38,180 bases of DNA from Desulfurellaceae bacterium (GCA_015486965.1 WFQQ01000142.1:1-38180), one strand, 5' to 3'. Counted from the first letter of the stretch, positions 16,406 through 24,592 are shown. Program-made: numbers and translations. Notes: generated from the sequence alone by a model not told the origin.

Positions 16406-17050
16406 TTAACTCAGGAAGCTTTCATCCCGAATGATATACCCATTATCCATCTCTATAATCCTTGAAGCCCTGATATTCCCCTTTTCCTCTCTGTGTGATG
16501 TGTACAGAAGGGTCAACTCATCGGGCATGCTGTTTACAACATCAGATATAATTTCCCTGCTTTTCGGATCGATATAGGCAAGCGGCTCATCAAGTATCAA
16601 TATCTCTGGCTCCCTACCAAGAGCGATTGCCATCAACACCTTTTTCTGCATGCCCCCTGATAGCTTCTTAAAGTGCCTTTTTATTCCACTCTCTTCAAAC
16701 TGAAGCCTCTCAAGAACATCGTAAATAACATCCTCTTCATCCGGCTCATCATCAACCTTGCACACAAACTCTATAAGTTGCTCAACAGTCATCAAGATTG
16801 GCGGCGGAATCTGTGGCACATAACCTATAATCTTTGCAAGCTTGGCCTTATCCTTCCGTGCATCCATTCCCTTCACGATAACATCACCGTCATACACATA
16901 AGAGCCTATTATGCACCTCAAAAGGGTGGTTTTTCCGCTACCGTTTCCACCCACAATCATTACTCGTTCACCCTTTTCAATCTTCAAATCAATATCTTGA
17001 AGAACAAGACCCTTACCAAAATCCTTGCTCAACTCCTTTATCTCTATCAA
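16406..17050 (-). CDS. nosF: NosF, ATPase of the NosFY ABC transporter
   Basis: All ABC ATPase motifs are present: Walker A GGNGSGKTTL, a Q-loop in GYVPQIPP, signature LSGGMQKKV, Walker B ILILDEPLAYID and the switch histidine in YTSHREE. At 214 residues it is a minimal, soluble ABC ATPase that would couple to NosY. Translation appears to start at a TTG (17050) with AGGGGG six bases upstream; the alignment leaves no room for a later start because the strand MIEIKELSKDF is needed. Confidence 0.93.
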   Translation of the reverse strand: MIEIKELSKDFGKGLVLQDIDLKIEKGERVMIVGGNGSGKTTLLRCIIGSYVYDGDVIVKGMDARKDKAKLAKIIGYVPQIPPPILMTVEQLIEFVCKVDDEPDEEDVIYDVLERLQFEESGIKRHFKKLSGGMQKKVLMAIALGREPEILILDEPLAYIDPKSREIISDVVNSMPDELTLLYTSHREEKGNIRASRIIEMDNGYIIRDESFLS

Positions 17051-17060
17051 GCCAAGCCCC

Positions 17061-17954
17061 CTAAAGTATCTTATCGAGATATCTTAAATCAAACTCCAAC
17101 GCATCGTAAGCACACACATCGATACACCTACCACAGTTTATACATGCCAAACCGTCAACAAAAGCGGTCTTATCTTCAGTATTCTTGGATTTCTTTAAAG
17201 CGTCAGTTAGAAGAGTCGGCTCAAGACAAACTTTATAACAATTACCGCAGTGAGTACAGTTGTTAAGGTCAAACTTAACCTTCAACAGACCTATCTTACC
17301 GACCAACCCATAGGTCGTACCTGTAGGGCAGATATACCTACACCAGAACCTTCGAGCATAAAAAACCTCAAACAGAAGCAAAAGCAAAACCCAGAGCAGC
17401 ATCACCGTGGGACCATAGATAAAAGCCCTGTTGACAATATCCACTGGGTTAAAACTTTCGAAGAATATAGAGCCTGTAATTAGAGGTATAAGCAAAAACA
17501 TTACCCAAAACGCATACCTAACATGGGGGTTGTAATCCCTTCTCTTTTTTATAACACCCTTCTTCCTCAAGTACTCATGGATTATCTCACCAATCTCAGC
17601 CAAAAGGTTATATGGACAAACCCAGCCACAAAATGTCCTTCCACCCAAAACGAAGTAAATTGTTAAGATAGTCAAAAATCCAATAATAGCATTCAGTGTC
17701 AACATTTTATGGGCAGCAACATACTCAAGTCCTGTATACAAATCGATTAAAAAGAAACTCATCAACCTTGAGCCGTTTAAACTACCAGCAAGAAAGTCTA
17801 AAGCCCACTTAAAAGATAGCGCAAAGGTAGCCGTTATCAAAACAATAGTAAACCAGCGAACACACCTATAAGATATTCTCCCAGGTCTGATCTTTCTTGT
17901 GTTAATGAACAGTTCGTGAAAGTTTCCCCTTTTTGGTTTAACTTTGTTTGCCAT
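17061..17954 (-). CDS. nosH: NosH, NapH-like membrane ferredoxin (quinol dehydrogenase subunit)
   Basis: Several membrane helices, two cytoplasmic-side cysteine motifs of the NapH type (GRTFCGWVCP and RFWCRYICPTG), and a C-terminal pair of 4Fe-4S motifs (CTHCGNCYKVC and CINCGRCIDVC) identify the protein. With NosG it should form a menaquinol dehydrogenase delivering electrons to the periplasm, as proposed for Wolinella. I use the ATG at 17954; a GTG three codons earlier is possible. Its start overlaps the end of nosG. Confidence 0.92.
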   Translation of the reverse strand: MANKVKPKRGNFHELFINTRKIRPGRISYRCVRWFTIVLITATFALSFKWALDFLAGSLNGSRLMSFFLIDLYTGLEYVAAHKMLTLNAIIGFLTILTIYFVLGGRTFCGWVCPYNLLAEIGEIIHEYLRKKGVIKKRRDYNPHVRYAFWVMFLLIPLITGSIFFESFNPVDIVNRAFIYGPTVMLLWVLLLLLFEVFYARRFWCRYICPTGTTYGLVGKIGLLKVKFDLNNCTHCGNCYKVCLEPTLLTDALKKSKNTEDKTAFVDGLACINCGRCIDVCAYDALEFDLRYLDKIL

Positions 17955-18642
17955 TCTTCTCACCCCACTTCATTCCTGGAATAATAACAATAGCAGGCGG
18001 ATCCACGGGACACACCATCTCGCAAACTCCACACCCTGTGCAACCCTGTTTCACCACGGGAATCTGATAAGTCTTGCCTGTTTCTTTATCTTTCCTCTCC
18101 TCTATGGTTATAGCTGCAGGACCAATTGGGCACTTATCAGCACACAATGTACATATATCTTTCATGTAGGATGCAGGATTTACCTTCCACTTATACTTCC
18201 ACTCGTCCCACTTATGCTTGGATTTATGCTTCAATTTCTCACCTTTAACAGCCAAACAGCGGTCCGGCTTCAACACGGCAAGCCCCATTCTCACACTCTC
18301 TGCATTTGGAGCAAGCTCGTGTACCAAAGCATAGGTTGGGCAAACAAGAACACACTGGATTCCTTTGCAAGAGAAATCACAGGCATTTGTCCTCGCATCA
18401 ATATAAGGCGTCTGATAGGCAAGCCCCTCATCGATATCGGCAAGCTTAATACACTCAACTGGACAAATCTGAACACAGAGTCCGCATTTAATGCAAGCAC
18501 CAAGAAAGTCTTTCTCTTTAATGGCTCCAGGTGGTCTCAAAAGTTTCCTCTCGGGAGGTGTCAACAGTGGAGTTGCACCAACCCCTATGGCCGTTCCTGC
18601 AACAGTCAGGCCAAGATACTTAACAAAGATGCGTCTATCCAT
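17938..18642 (-). CDS. nosG: NosG, NapG-like periplasmic polyferredoxin
   Basis: A Tat signal (MDRRIFVKYLGLTVAG) leads into a ferredoxin with four cysteine clusters: CIKCGLCVQICPVEC, a CDFSCKGIQCVLVCP group, CTLCADKCP and CTGCGVCEMVCPVDP. This is the pattern of NapG/NosG, which binds 4Fe-4S clusters and docks on NosH. I start at the ATG at 18642, whose ribosome site AAGGAG lies upstream within nosD; it overlaps the nosD stop by eight bases (ATGGATAG). Translational coupling with nosD is likely. Confidence 0.92.
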   Translation of the reverse strand: MDRRIFVKYLGLTVAGTAIGVGATPLLTPPERKLLRPPGAIKEKDFLGACIKCGLCVQICPVECIKLADIDEGLAYQTPYIDARTNACDFSCKGIQCVLVCPTYALVHELAPNAESVRMGLAVLKPDRCLAVKGEKLKHKSKHKWDEWKYKWKVNPASYMKDICTLCADKCPIGPAAITIEERKDKETGKTYQIPVVKQGCTGCGVCEMVCPVDPPAIVIIPGMKWGEKNGKQS

Positions 18643-19915
18643 CTCTACCATCTCCTTTAGCATGGAATTTTGGTAAATAAAGCTTCATCAGAGGTTTTTT
18701 ATCCTCGAGTAAAATAGAAGGTTCTGAAAAAGGCACAAGCTTTTGAATGAACTTTATAAGACTAAATATGGGAGAGCCCGTAAAAAGTCTCAAAGATGGC
18801 GTGTCTTCAGAGATTATACCTGAATATTTAAGTTCAAAGTAAGGCAAATCTCCAATACCGTCGTGGTTCAAATCGTATCCAATATATCTGTCCCAGTAGT
18901 TCTCCTCCCAATAACCCCTTCTTCTGTTCAGCATTCCTCCGCTTACCCTTATGTCCTTGTAATTACCAACATAATCATCGTGTTCAAATATGTTTCTATT
19001 CCTCGTAACATCTGTGTTAAAATCCATTGCAATAGTATTAAAATAAAACCTTATATTCTCAAACCTACAGGTCGTGCCTGGCTCATAAGGTGATTCATCG
19101 ATAAAAATGCCTCTGGTACAATGTTCAATTGTGATATTTTTAGCCACTAAATTACTTGCATCCTTTAAACCTAAGCCAATAGCTGTTACGGTATTGTTAT
19201 TTGTAATGGTGGCGTTATCTATCTCAACATCTGTTGTGTACATATCGTATATACCCACCATGTTGTGATCACCACGATAGTTTACAACTTTGTCAAAATT
19301 GGAATACATAAAGTGTATCCCATATCGTGAGCGCACAGTGGTCTGGTCTTCTATTGTGTCATGCCTGCAGAACCACACTATCAAATCCCTTGAATCGTGC
19401 ACAAAATTACCTTTCAGAATGTTATAGTGGCTCCACCAAAGCCTTATAGCGTCTCCACGCAGTCCAACCTGTTTGTACGGCTTTGAGGATATATCGTTGT
19501 ATGCTATGTAGCTGTGATGCATATATTTGGTCTGTATTCCGTAAAGGCAGTTTCTTATAATATTGTGAACTATTTTAATGTGCTTTGCTTTTTTGACTGC
19601 TATCCCTGCATCCATCTCCCACCCCTGGGAACCAGAGTTCTGGATGATGCAGTTCTTTATAGTTACATTGTCAGCTTTTATGGTTATTACATTTCCCTTG
19701 CCCTCGCCATCGATTATAGCCTGATTCTGTCCGTCTATTGTCATTGGCTTTTTTATCACAACATTTCCGTAGTATATGTCCTTTTTGAGTTTTATTACAC
19801 TACCAGGCTTTGCTTTATCAATTATCGTCTGTAGAGTATTCGCCCCTGATATTCCAACAAAAAGAAACAGTATAAAAAAGACAGACCAAATATATATGTT
19901 ACTTTTCTTGACCAC
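18635..19915 (-). CDS. nosD: NosD, periplasmic factor for Cu-S centre assembly
   Basis: A signal or anchor helix near the start (SNIYIWSVFFILFLFVG) precedes a right-handed beta-helix with CASH repeats. Family signatures are clear: GDAIRLWWS, VHDSRD, RYGIHFMYSN and the C-terminal NYWDRYIGYD with GIGDLPYF. NosD acts with NosFY in maturing the tetranuclear copper site of NosZ. The longest frame starts at 19981 and would overlap the preceding nosL-like gene by 83 bases; I favour the GTG at 19915, which has GGAGG 11 bases upstream and leaves a short overlap. The start remains uncertain. Confidence 0.92.
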   Translation of the reverse strand: MVKKSNIYIWSVFFILFLFVGISGANTLQTIIDKAKPGSVIKLKKDIYYGNVVIKKPMTIDGQNQAIIDGEGKGNVITIKADNVTIKNCIIQNSGSQGWEMDAGIAVKKAKHIKIVHNIIRNCLYGIQTKYMHHSYIAYNDISSKPYKQVGLRGDAIRLWWSHYNILKGNFVHDSRDLIVWFCRHDTIEDQTTVRSRYGIHFMYSNFDKVVNYRGDHNMVGIYDMYTTDVEIDNATITNNNTVTAIGLGLKDASNLVAKNITIEHCTRGIFIDESPYEPGTTCRFENIRFYFNTIAMDFNTDVTRNRNIFEHDDYVGNYKDIRVSGGMLNRRRGYWEENYWDRYIGYDLNHDGIGDLPYFELKYSGIISEDTPSLRLFTGSPIFSLIKFIQKLVPFSEPSILLEDKKPLMKLYLPKFHAKGDGRDG

Positions 19916-20438
19916 TGCTGGAGTTGCCTCCTTGGGGGTAGCTTCCGTAGAGAGCCTTCTCAAATTTTTCTTCTTTTGCAAAGATATCCTTTACAAGCTC
20001 TTTCCATGGGATGCACTTCTTATACTGCTTTGGCTTCTCTTTGTATGCCCCGAAACCAAAACCCATGGGTGTTATCTGACCACTGACCCAGCAAGCACTC
20101 TTAGCAGGAATCCATGCTCCATTTTTCGCACTGGTCACCCAGATAACAGCTTTCTTAGCCCATTTAAACTTATGCTCCTTGTAAAGCCACAAAACAGCAC
20201 AGCCAATATCATCAAACTTATAAACTTTTTTCGTGGTGGGATTAATTATTTCAACAGCGTGGTAGGCATCAACAATACTCATATCACATCGTGCGCATGT
20301 ATCTTCACCCCACCTTATGGGAACAGGTTTCATACCAACATTTTTTTTAGGTATCCCAAACAAAGCTATAAACACTATAGCCATAATAACAACAGGAACT
20401 ACAATGGGCAAAATCAGCTTCAGAGCTCTATTCTTCAT
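19899..20438 (-). CDS. Membrane-anchored NosL-family protein (second copy)
   Basis: A single N-terminal membrane helix (about 8-28) anchors a NosL domain with TCARCDMSI, KFDDIGCAVLWLY and SACWVSGQITPMGFGFGAYKE. It is clearly paralogous to the NosL encoded 4 kb downstream, but its metal motif reads CxxCDM and it ends in a short glycine/serine tail. NosL proteins chaperone Cu(I); two forms, one tethered and one soluble, may hand copper on in sequence or serve different sites (CuA and CuZ). The ATG at 20438 overlaps the previous gene's stop by 11 bases; a GTG at 20450 is the alternative. Confidence 0.87.
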   Translation of the reverse strand: MKNRALKLILPIVVPVVIMAIVFIALFGIPKKNVGMKPVPIRWGEDTCARCDMSIVDAYHAVEIINPTTKKVYKFDDIGCAVLWLYKEHKFKWAKKAVIWVTSAKNGAWIPAKSACWVSGQITPMGFGFGAYKEKPKQYKKCIPWKELVKDIFAKEEKFEKALYGSYPQGGNSSSGQEK

Positions 20439-20847
20439 TGGAGCCACCACTCTGTTTCTCTTCCAACTCCATCAAATCGTCCTGGGTTTTCTTTCCTTTG
20501 ACTGCAATATCGTTCAGGTAATTCCACTCATCCTTCAGGGATTCAAAAGCACCCTTCCAATCCTGCTTCTTTGCAAGGGCTAAAGCTTTGAAATGCGCTT
20601 GCTTAGCCCTGTCAAGCTCTTTATAAAAGCCATCGACCCTATCTTTTATTGATTCAAACTTCTTGTACTCAGGATGATTTTTAAACCATGAGAGCATCAT
20701 TACAGCGGTCGCCACCATACCTCTATTAACATATAGCTGATGCTCATACTTAGCCTTATAGTTTGTGTTATCGGCCGCTAAAGCTACAAAGCAATTGCTA
20801 AGCAGGAACGCTATGAGCAGTAGCGGTAGCACTACTCTTCTTTTCAT
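20428..20847 (-). CDS. Small exported helical protein of the nos operon, copy 2
   Basis: The 139-residue product has a signal peptide (through NCFVALAA) and a mostly alpha-helical, charged mature part. I do not recognise a named family. Its C-terminal segment KALALAKKQDWKGAF, followed by EW.YL...AVK, aligns with KAEKLAKEGKYKAAY and EF.YL...VVK of the 130-residue protein encoded just after nosZ, so the two are paralogues. It lacks cysteine in the mature part and has few metal ligands. It overlaps the nosB-like gene by 50 bases and the next nosL-like gene by 11, so it belongs firmly to the operon. A structural or assembly role in the periplasm is a guess. Confidence 0.82.
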   Translation of the reverse strand: MKRRVVLPLLLIAFLLSNCFVALAADNTNYKAKYEHQLYVNRGMVATAVMMLSWFKNHPEYKKFESIKDRVDGFYKELDRAKQAHFKALALAKKQDWKGAFESLKDEWNYLNDIAVKGKKTQDDLMELEEKQSGGSNEE

Positions 20848-21619
20848 TTTTCAACAAACCCTTCTGTTTTAAATATTTTCTCTTGGAGAGATATGAAAGT
20901 GAAATGAACACAAAAGAGACCAATAACAATGTAAATCCAATTGCTGGTCTGTTGTGTGTTGAAAATTGGGCAACCTTACCAACTCCATATAGAATTGGCG
21001 TAAATGAGTGAACCTTGAACGATGCCCAGGGGTTCAAGTTATACCCAAGCCAGTGAGTCCAGTAGGAGAAAACAAGCAAAAATATAAACGGCGTGGCAAG
21101 TGGCAGAATTACAAGATAGCCAAGCAATTTCCTCTTAACAAATATAAACACAAGCAGGCCTATAAACATGAATAGTGCTAAGTAGGTTCCAACTCTACTC
21201 ATTACAGGTGCTGCAATGCTTAAAGATTGCATTCCAATGTAGTGGTTGATTGTATCAATCTCATGCAGACAAGACATGTGTTTGCATCCGTTTGCAGGAC
21301 CGTTTATGTAAATGTTCACAAGCAAACCCTCTGGAAATGCTGTTCTTGGATACTGAGGAGCATCCAGTATAATCCTCCAGAGTGGTAAACCCTGAGGAAC
21401 TATAACTTTAGAGCCAACAGGAATCATAAATCTTGGAATACTGTGTCCCAACTTCTCCCACTTCTTCACAAATCCTTTTAAACCGTAAACAAGCTCAACC
21501 TTTGAGCCTGCAAGTTTGTAGTAGTACTGCTTTTTGTTGTAAATCCTTGGCCAGAGAAGAACCACAAAAAATATAGCTGCTCCAATTAAGCCATATATCT
21601 GATATCTTTCAAGCTTCAC
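20798..21619 (-). CDS. nosB: NosB-like membrane protein
   Basis: A 273-residue membrane protein with one N-terminal helix (about 8-25), a periplasmic region of about 110 residues and three or four C-terminal helices. The periplasmic part contains CKHMSCLHE, two cysteines with histidine and methionine that could bind metal or form a disulphide. Position near nosZ and topology fit NosB, the membrane protein characteristic of clade II nos clusters, whose function is unsettled. The name rests on context and topology more than on a motif I can recall exactly. The start is a GTG (21619) with AAGGAG nine bases upstream. Confidence 0.65.
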   Translation of the reverse strand: MKLERYQIYGLIGAAIFFVVLLWPRIYNKKQYYYKLAGSKVELVYGLKGFVKKWEKLGHSIPRFMIPVGSKVIVPQGLPLWRIILDAPQYPRTAFPEGLLVNIYINGPANGCKHMSCLHEIDTINHYIGMQSLSIAAPVMSRVGTYLALFMFIGLLVFIFVKRKLLGYLVILPLATPFIFLLVFSYWTHWLGYNLNPWASFKVHSFTPILYGVGKVAQFSTHNRPAIGFTLLLVSFVFISLSYLSKRKYLKQKGLLKNEKKSSATATAHSVPA

Positions 21620-21641
21620 TTGGCGAATCTCCTTTTAAGCT

Positions 21642-22058
21642 TTATTTTACCAATCCGTCGGCAACAGCCATTAAATACTCATACAGCTTCTCGGCATCCT
21701 TTTTATTAACACCGTTGTTTGGCATGTACTGAACATATTGATGAATTAAAGCTTTAACATCTGGCTCATTGTAGTGCTTTTTTGGATCCATTATCCAGCT
21801 TATAACCCACTTTTTAGGTTTGGCTTTAGCCAGTGCTGCAATAACTGCAACAGCAGGACCAGATGTACTATCCTTGTGCATATACATGTGGCAGCCACTG
21901 CAACCATAGTTGTCAAACACATCCCTCAGCTTTGCAATCTGCTCTTTAGTTAGCTTCTTTGGAGCTTTACCTTTCGTAGCGTTGTCCTTAGCAAAACCAT
22001 TAAGAGAAAGTGTGCTTAAAAAAGCAAAAACTAAAGCTCCCAACACAAATTTCCTCAT
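21642..22058 (-). CDS. Periplasmic monohaem cytochrome c near nosZ
   Basis: The 138-residue product has a signal peptide (1-23) and one haem c site CSGCH (53-57), with candidate distal methionines in the C-terminal QYMPNNG segment. The start is the ATG at 22058, set by GGAGGTG just upstream; the longer frame would begin within the ribosome site. Clade II clusters usually carry small cytochromes that donate to NosZ (NosC1/NosC2 in Wolinella); this one, placed upstream of nosB, is a candidate direct donor, since NosZ here has no fused cytochrome domain. Confidence 0.9.
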   Translation of the reverse strand: MRKFVLGALVFAFLSTLSLNGFAKDNATKGKAPKKLTKEQIAKLRDVFDNYGCSGCHMYMHKDSTSGPAVAVIAALAKAKPKKWVISWIMDPKKHYNEPDVKALIHQYVQYMPNNGVNKKDAEKLYEYLMAVADGLVK

Positions 22059-22075
22059 ACCAAACACCTCCAAAC

Positions 22076-22102
22076 AAAAATTTAGGGCGGGAAGACCCGC
22101 CC
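22076..22102 (-). terminator. Terminator-like hairpin inside the nos operon
   Basis: GGGCGGG (22085-22091) pairs perfectly with CCCGCCC (22096-22102) around a 4-base loop; on the minus strand the stem is followed by TAAATTTTTG. It lies between the 130-residue protein gene and the cytochrome gene, so part of the transcription should stop after nosZ and its neighbour. Confidence 0.75.
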
Positions 22103-22113
22103 AGATTGAATCT

Positions 22114-22506
22114 CTACTTCTTTTGAGACGTAATCAAGTTCTGTATAACATGGAGCTTAACCACAGCTTTAACAAGATACTGGAACTCCTGATAAGCCCA
22201 GAGATAAGCAGCCTTATACTTACCCTCTTTTGCAAGCTTCTCAGCCTTTGCTCTAACCTCGTTTGCATACTTAATCTGGTCATTGGCATCGCTCATAATC
22301 TGGGCTGCTGTGGCGTTCTTTTCATATCCAAGCTTCTTCAACTGTTTCTTTGCTGCTTTAATTGCCTGTCTGATGCCGTCGTTTGTTTTTATTGTCTTGT
22401 AATACAGCTTCTTGTAGTTGGTGACAGCCTGAACATTGACCACACTTGCACCCAAAAGTGCCACAATTGCAAACAGAATCAACTCTATTCTAAAAAACCT
22501 TCTCAT
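22114..22506 (-). CDS. Small exported helical protein of the nos operon, copy 1
   Basis: This 130-residue protein has a signal peptide (through VVNVQA) and a helical, lysine- and alanine-rich mature part. No known family comes to mind. It resembles the 139-residue protein encoded 1.3 kb further along the operon, best over KAEKLAKEGKYKAAY and the following helix. It has its own ribosome site GGAG before the ATG at 22506 and follows nosZ closely, ahead of the internal hairpin. It should therefore be made at the same high level as nosZ, which suggests it works stoichiometrically with NosZ or its electron donor. Confidence 0.82.
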   Translation of the reverse strand: MRRFFRIELILFAIVALLGASVVNVQAVTNYKKLYYKTIKTNDGIRQAIKAAKKQLKKLGYEKNATAAQIMSDANDQIKYANEVRAKAEKLAKEGKYKAAYLWAYQEFQYLVKAVVKLHVIQNLITSQKK

Positions 22507-22528
22507 AACTCACTCCTTTCGTTATTTT

Positions 22529-24592
22529 TTACCCTTCATTGTTAAAGAAAGCACCCTCTGGGAACTCAGCATCCTTAGGTAGAACAGCAATATAACCGAA
22601 CATCTCAAGGTGTAGTGCTGAACAGAACTCCTGACAGTAGTAAGGATAGATACCCTCTTTATCTGCAACAAACTCAACAGTTGCAGTCTTTCCAGGCTCA
22701 AGAGATGCAGTAACATTGAAGTAGTAAACACCGAAATCGTGGGTCTCATCCTCTGCCCTTTCGAGGTTTGTAATGTGGATTGTGACCTTATCGCCAACCT
22801 TGCAGTAGATATGCTCAGGATTGAAGTGGCTTCTAATTGCTGTCATCCAGACCTCAACATGGTTGCCCTTCCTGACAATCTTCTCTCTGCCAGGTAGTGT
22901 CCTATAAGGAGACCTTGCCATAGTTGCAGGATCTGTTCCAAGAGGATAAACTTTCCACGCTCTCTTTTCTAATATCTTTGACTCAATTATCTGTGCATAG
23001 TGAGGTTCGCCTAAAGGTATTGGCATTGCGTACAGCATTCTCATCTTCTTGTTTAGAGGATCAGAGATATCAATGAGCTCGTGGTTCTGTGGATGGAGAG
23101 GTCCTATCTCAACGAATCTGTCAATAGCAAGTTTGTTCAGGGAAATCAGGTATTGACCCCTTGGATTTACTGTATCACCGTGAACAGCGGCCAAATGCCC
23201 AACATTGTAATGGATTGGAATTCTGTCGAGAACCTTTAACTTAATGTAATCATATTTTACGATTGCTGAGTCAACGAAGAGTGAGTTATAAGCTATATGT
23301 GTATCAGCAACATCGAACTGGTTGTGTAGTGGTCCAAGACCTGACTGAACCATACCGTGCAGTGACTTTCTCATTGAGAGTATAGGAATACCGTATGGGT
23401 CTTTGCCATCGTAAATCTTGTTCTCAATCAGGTGCATAATCTTCTTAAAGTCGTAAACAGAGACATGCGTGTCAAGCTTACCAGATGCAAGGATGTACCT
23501 TCCGTCTGGGCTCACTGTAATTCCGTGCGGACTCTTCATAACAGGAATGAGATAGACAAGACCGTTCGCAACAGCAACATCCATAGGAATTACTTTGTGT
23601 CCGTTGATAACCTTGTAATCACCCTTCTTGATAACCTCTTCTGCCTTCTTCCAGTTTGTCATGTGGATGAAGTCTGTGTCGTTTGCAGAACAACCAGCCT
23701 CAAACGGTGGGTTACCCCTCTCAATACCACCGATGTACCTTTCTGTGTTGAAGGAGTTTGAGAAACCCCAACCGTGGCTCATCCTCTTACCGCAGTCGTT
23801 GATGTCCTGCATGTATGGTGGAAGTTCGATTGTGAATGAGTTCTCCATGTCGATTCTGCCCTTCTTCCTGTCGAACTTCCAGTATGTATGACCGCCCCTG
23901 TAAATCTTGTTGTAAACCTCTTGATCCATTGGGTCATGATATTTTTCGTCGTAAGGAGCAGCATACTGACACGCTGTAAAGATATACTCTGTGTTCTGTG
24001 TAACACTTGTTCCACCGTGAGTGGATTTCAAGACAGGGTTCTTAACTATCTGTTTTGTCTGCCAGTCTCTTGTGTCAATAACAGCAACCCTACCCTGGCT
24101 CTTGTCGTTGATGAATGCATACTCGCCGTCATAATCACCGTCAGTCTCTGAGAATCCTGGGTGGTGGGTATCGCCTGTGTAAACCGCCCTACCCTGAACA
24201 GCTCCACCTTTCAGAATTTCCTGAGATTCCTTGTCAAAGCCCCAGCCCTGCCATGGCTCAGGCGTAAATACGCCAATAACCTTGAGCAGCCTCATTGATG
24301 GGACACCATAAATGTAAATCTGACCACTCTGACCGCCAGAGGACAAGCAAACATACGGGTCGTGAACACCCTCTGGTATGTAGGTTTTTGCTGCTGCCAA
24401 GACATCATCAGGGGACAAACCCCTCTCTTTCATAACCTTGGCAAGCTCACCAGAGATTCCGGCAGCGTCAGCTTTAGGAGTTTTAGTAGCGGTTAAACCA
24501 GCACCAATAGCCGCAGCCCCAATTCCACCAATAGCCGCTGACTTAAGAATGTTTCTTCTTGAGACACTGCCCTTCTTCCTACCCTTGCTCAT
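22529..24592 (-). CDS. nosZ: Nitrous oxide reductase NosZ (Tat-exported, clade II-type context)
   Basis: NosZ reduces N2O to N2 in the periplasm. The 687-residue sequence has a seven-bladed propeller domain with CuZ histidine segments (DTHHPGFSETDGDYDG, MSHGWGFSNS, SPHGITVSPDG, LGPLHNQFD, GHLAAVHGD) and a C-terminal cupredoxin domain with CuA ligands C653, C657, H661 and M664 in CQEFCSALHLEM plus an upstream histidine in ETHDFGV. The N-terminus carries SRRNILKSAAIGG, a twin-arginine signal, whereas clade II enzymes mostly use Sec signals. There is no C-terminal haem domain of the Wolinella type. I start at the ATG at 24592, after TTGGAGGTG; a frame to 24604 only spans the ribosome site. Confidence 0.97.
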   Translation of the reverse strand: MSKGRKKGSVSRRNILKSAAIGGIGAAAIGAGLTATKTPKADAAGISGELAKVMKERGLSPDDVLAAAKTYIPEGVHDPYVCLSSGGQSGQIYIYGVPSMRLLKVIGVFTPEPWQGWGFDKESQEILKGGAVQGRAVYTGDTHHPGFSETDGDYDGEYAFINDKSQGRVAVIDTRDWQTKQIVKNPVLKSTHGGTSVTQNTEYIFTACQYAAPYDEKYHDPMDQEVYNKIYRGGHTYWKFDRKKGRIDMENSFTIELPPYMQDINDCGKRMSHGWGFSNSFNTERYIGGIERGNPPFEAGCSANDTDFIHMTNWKKAEEVIKKGDYKVINGHKVIPMDVAVANGLVYLIPVMKSPHGITVSPDGRYILASGKLDTHVSVYDFKKIMHLIENKIYDGKDPYGIPILSMRKSLHGMVQSGLGPLHNQFDVADTHIAYNSLFVDSAIVKYDYIKLKVLDRIPIHYNVGHLAAVHGDTVNPRGQYLISLNKLAIDRFVEIGPLHPQNHELIDISDPLNKKMRMLYAMPIPLGEPHYAQIIESKILEKRAWKVYPLGTDPATMARSPYRTLPGREKIVRKGNHVEVWMTAIRSHFNPEHIYCKVGDKVTIHITNLERAEDETHDFGVYYFNVTASLEPGKTATVEFVADKEGIYPYYCQEFCSALHLEMFGYIAVLPKDAEFPEGAFFNNEG

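Noticed and set aside
17944-18660. Long open frame of 238 codons on the plus strand opposite nosG
   Set aside because: nosG on the minus strand has clear ferredoxin motifs; the opposite frame lacks a ribosome site and any recognisable pattern, and only reflects codon bias.
19916-19981. Extended nosD start reaching 66 bases further into the nosL-like gene
   Set aside because: The extra 22 residues are charged and precede the natural signal segment; a GTG with GGAGG is available at 19915. It could not be fully excluded.
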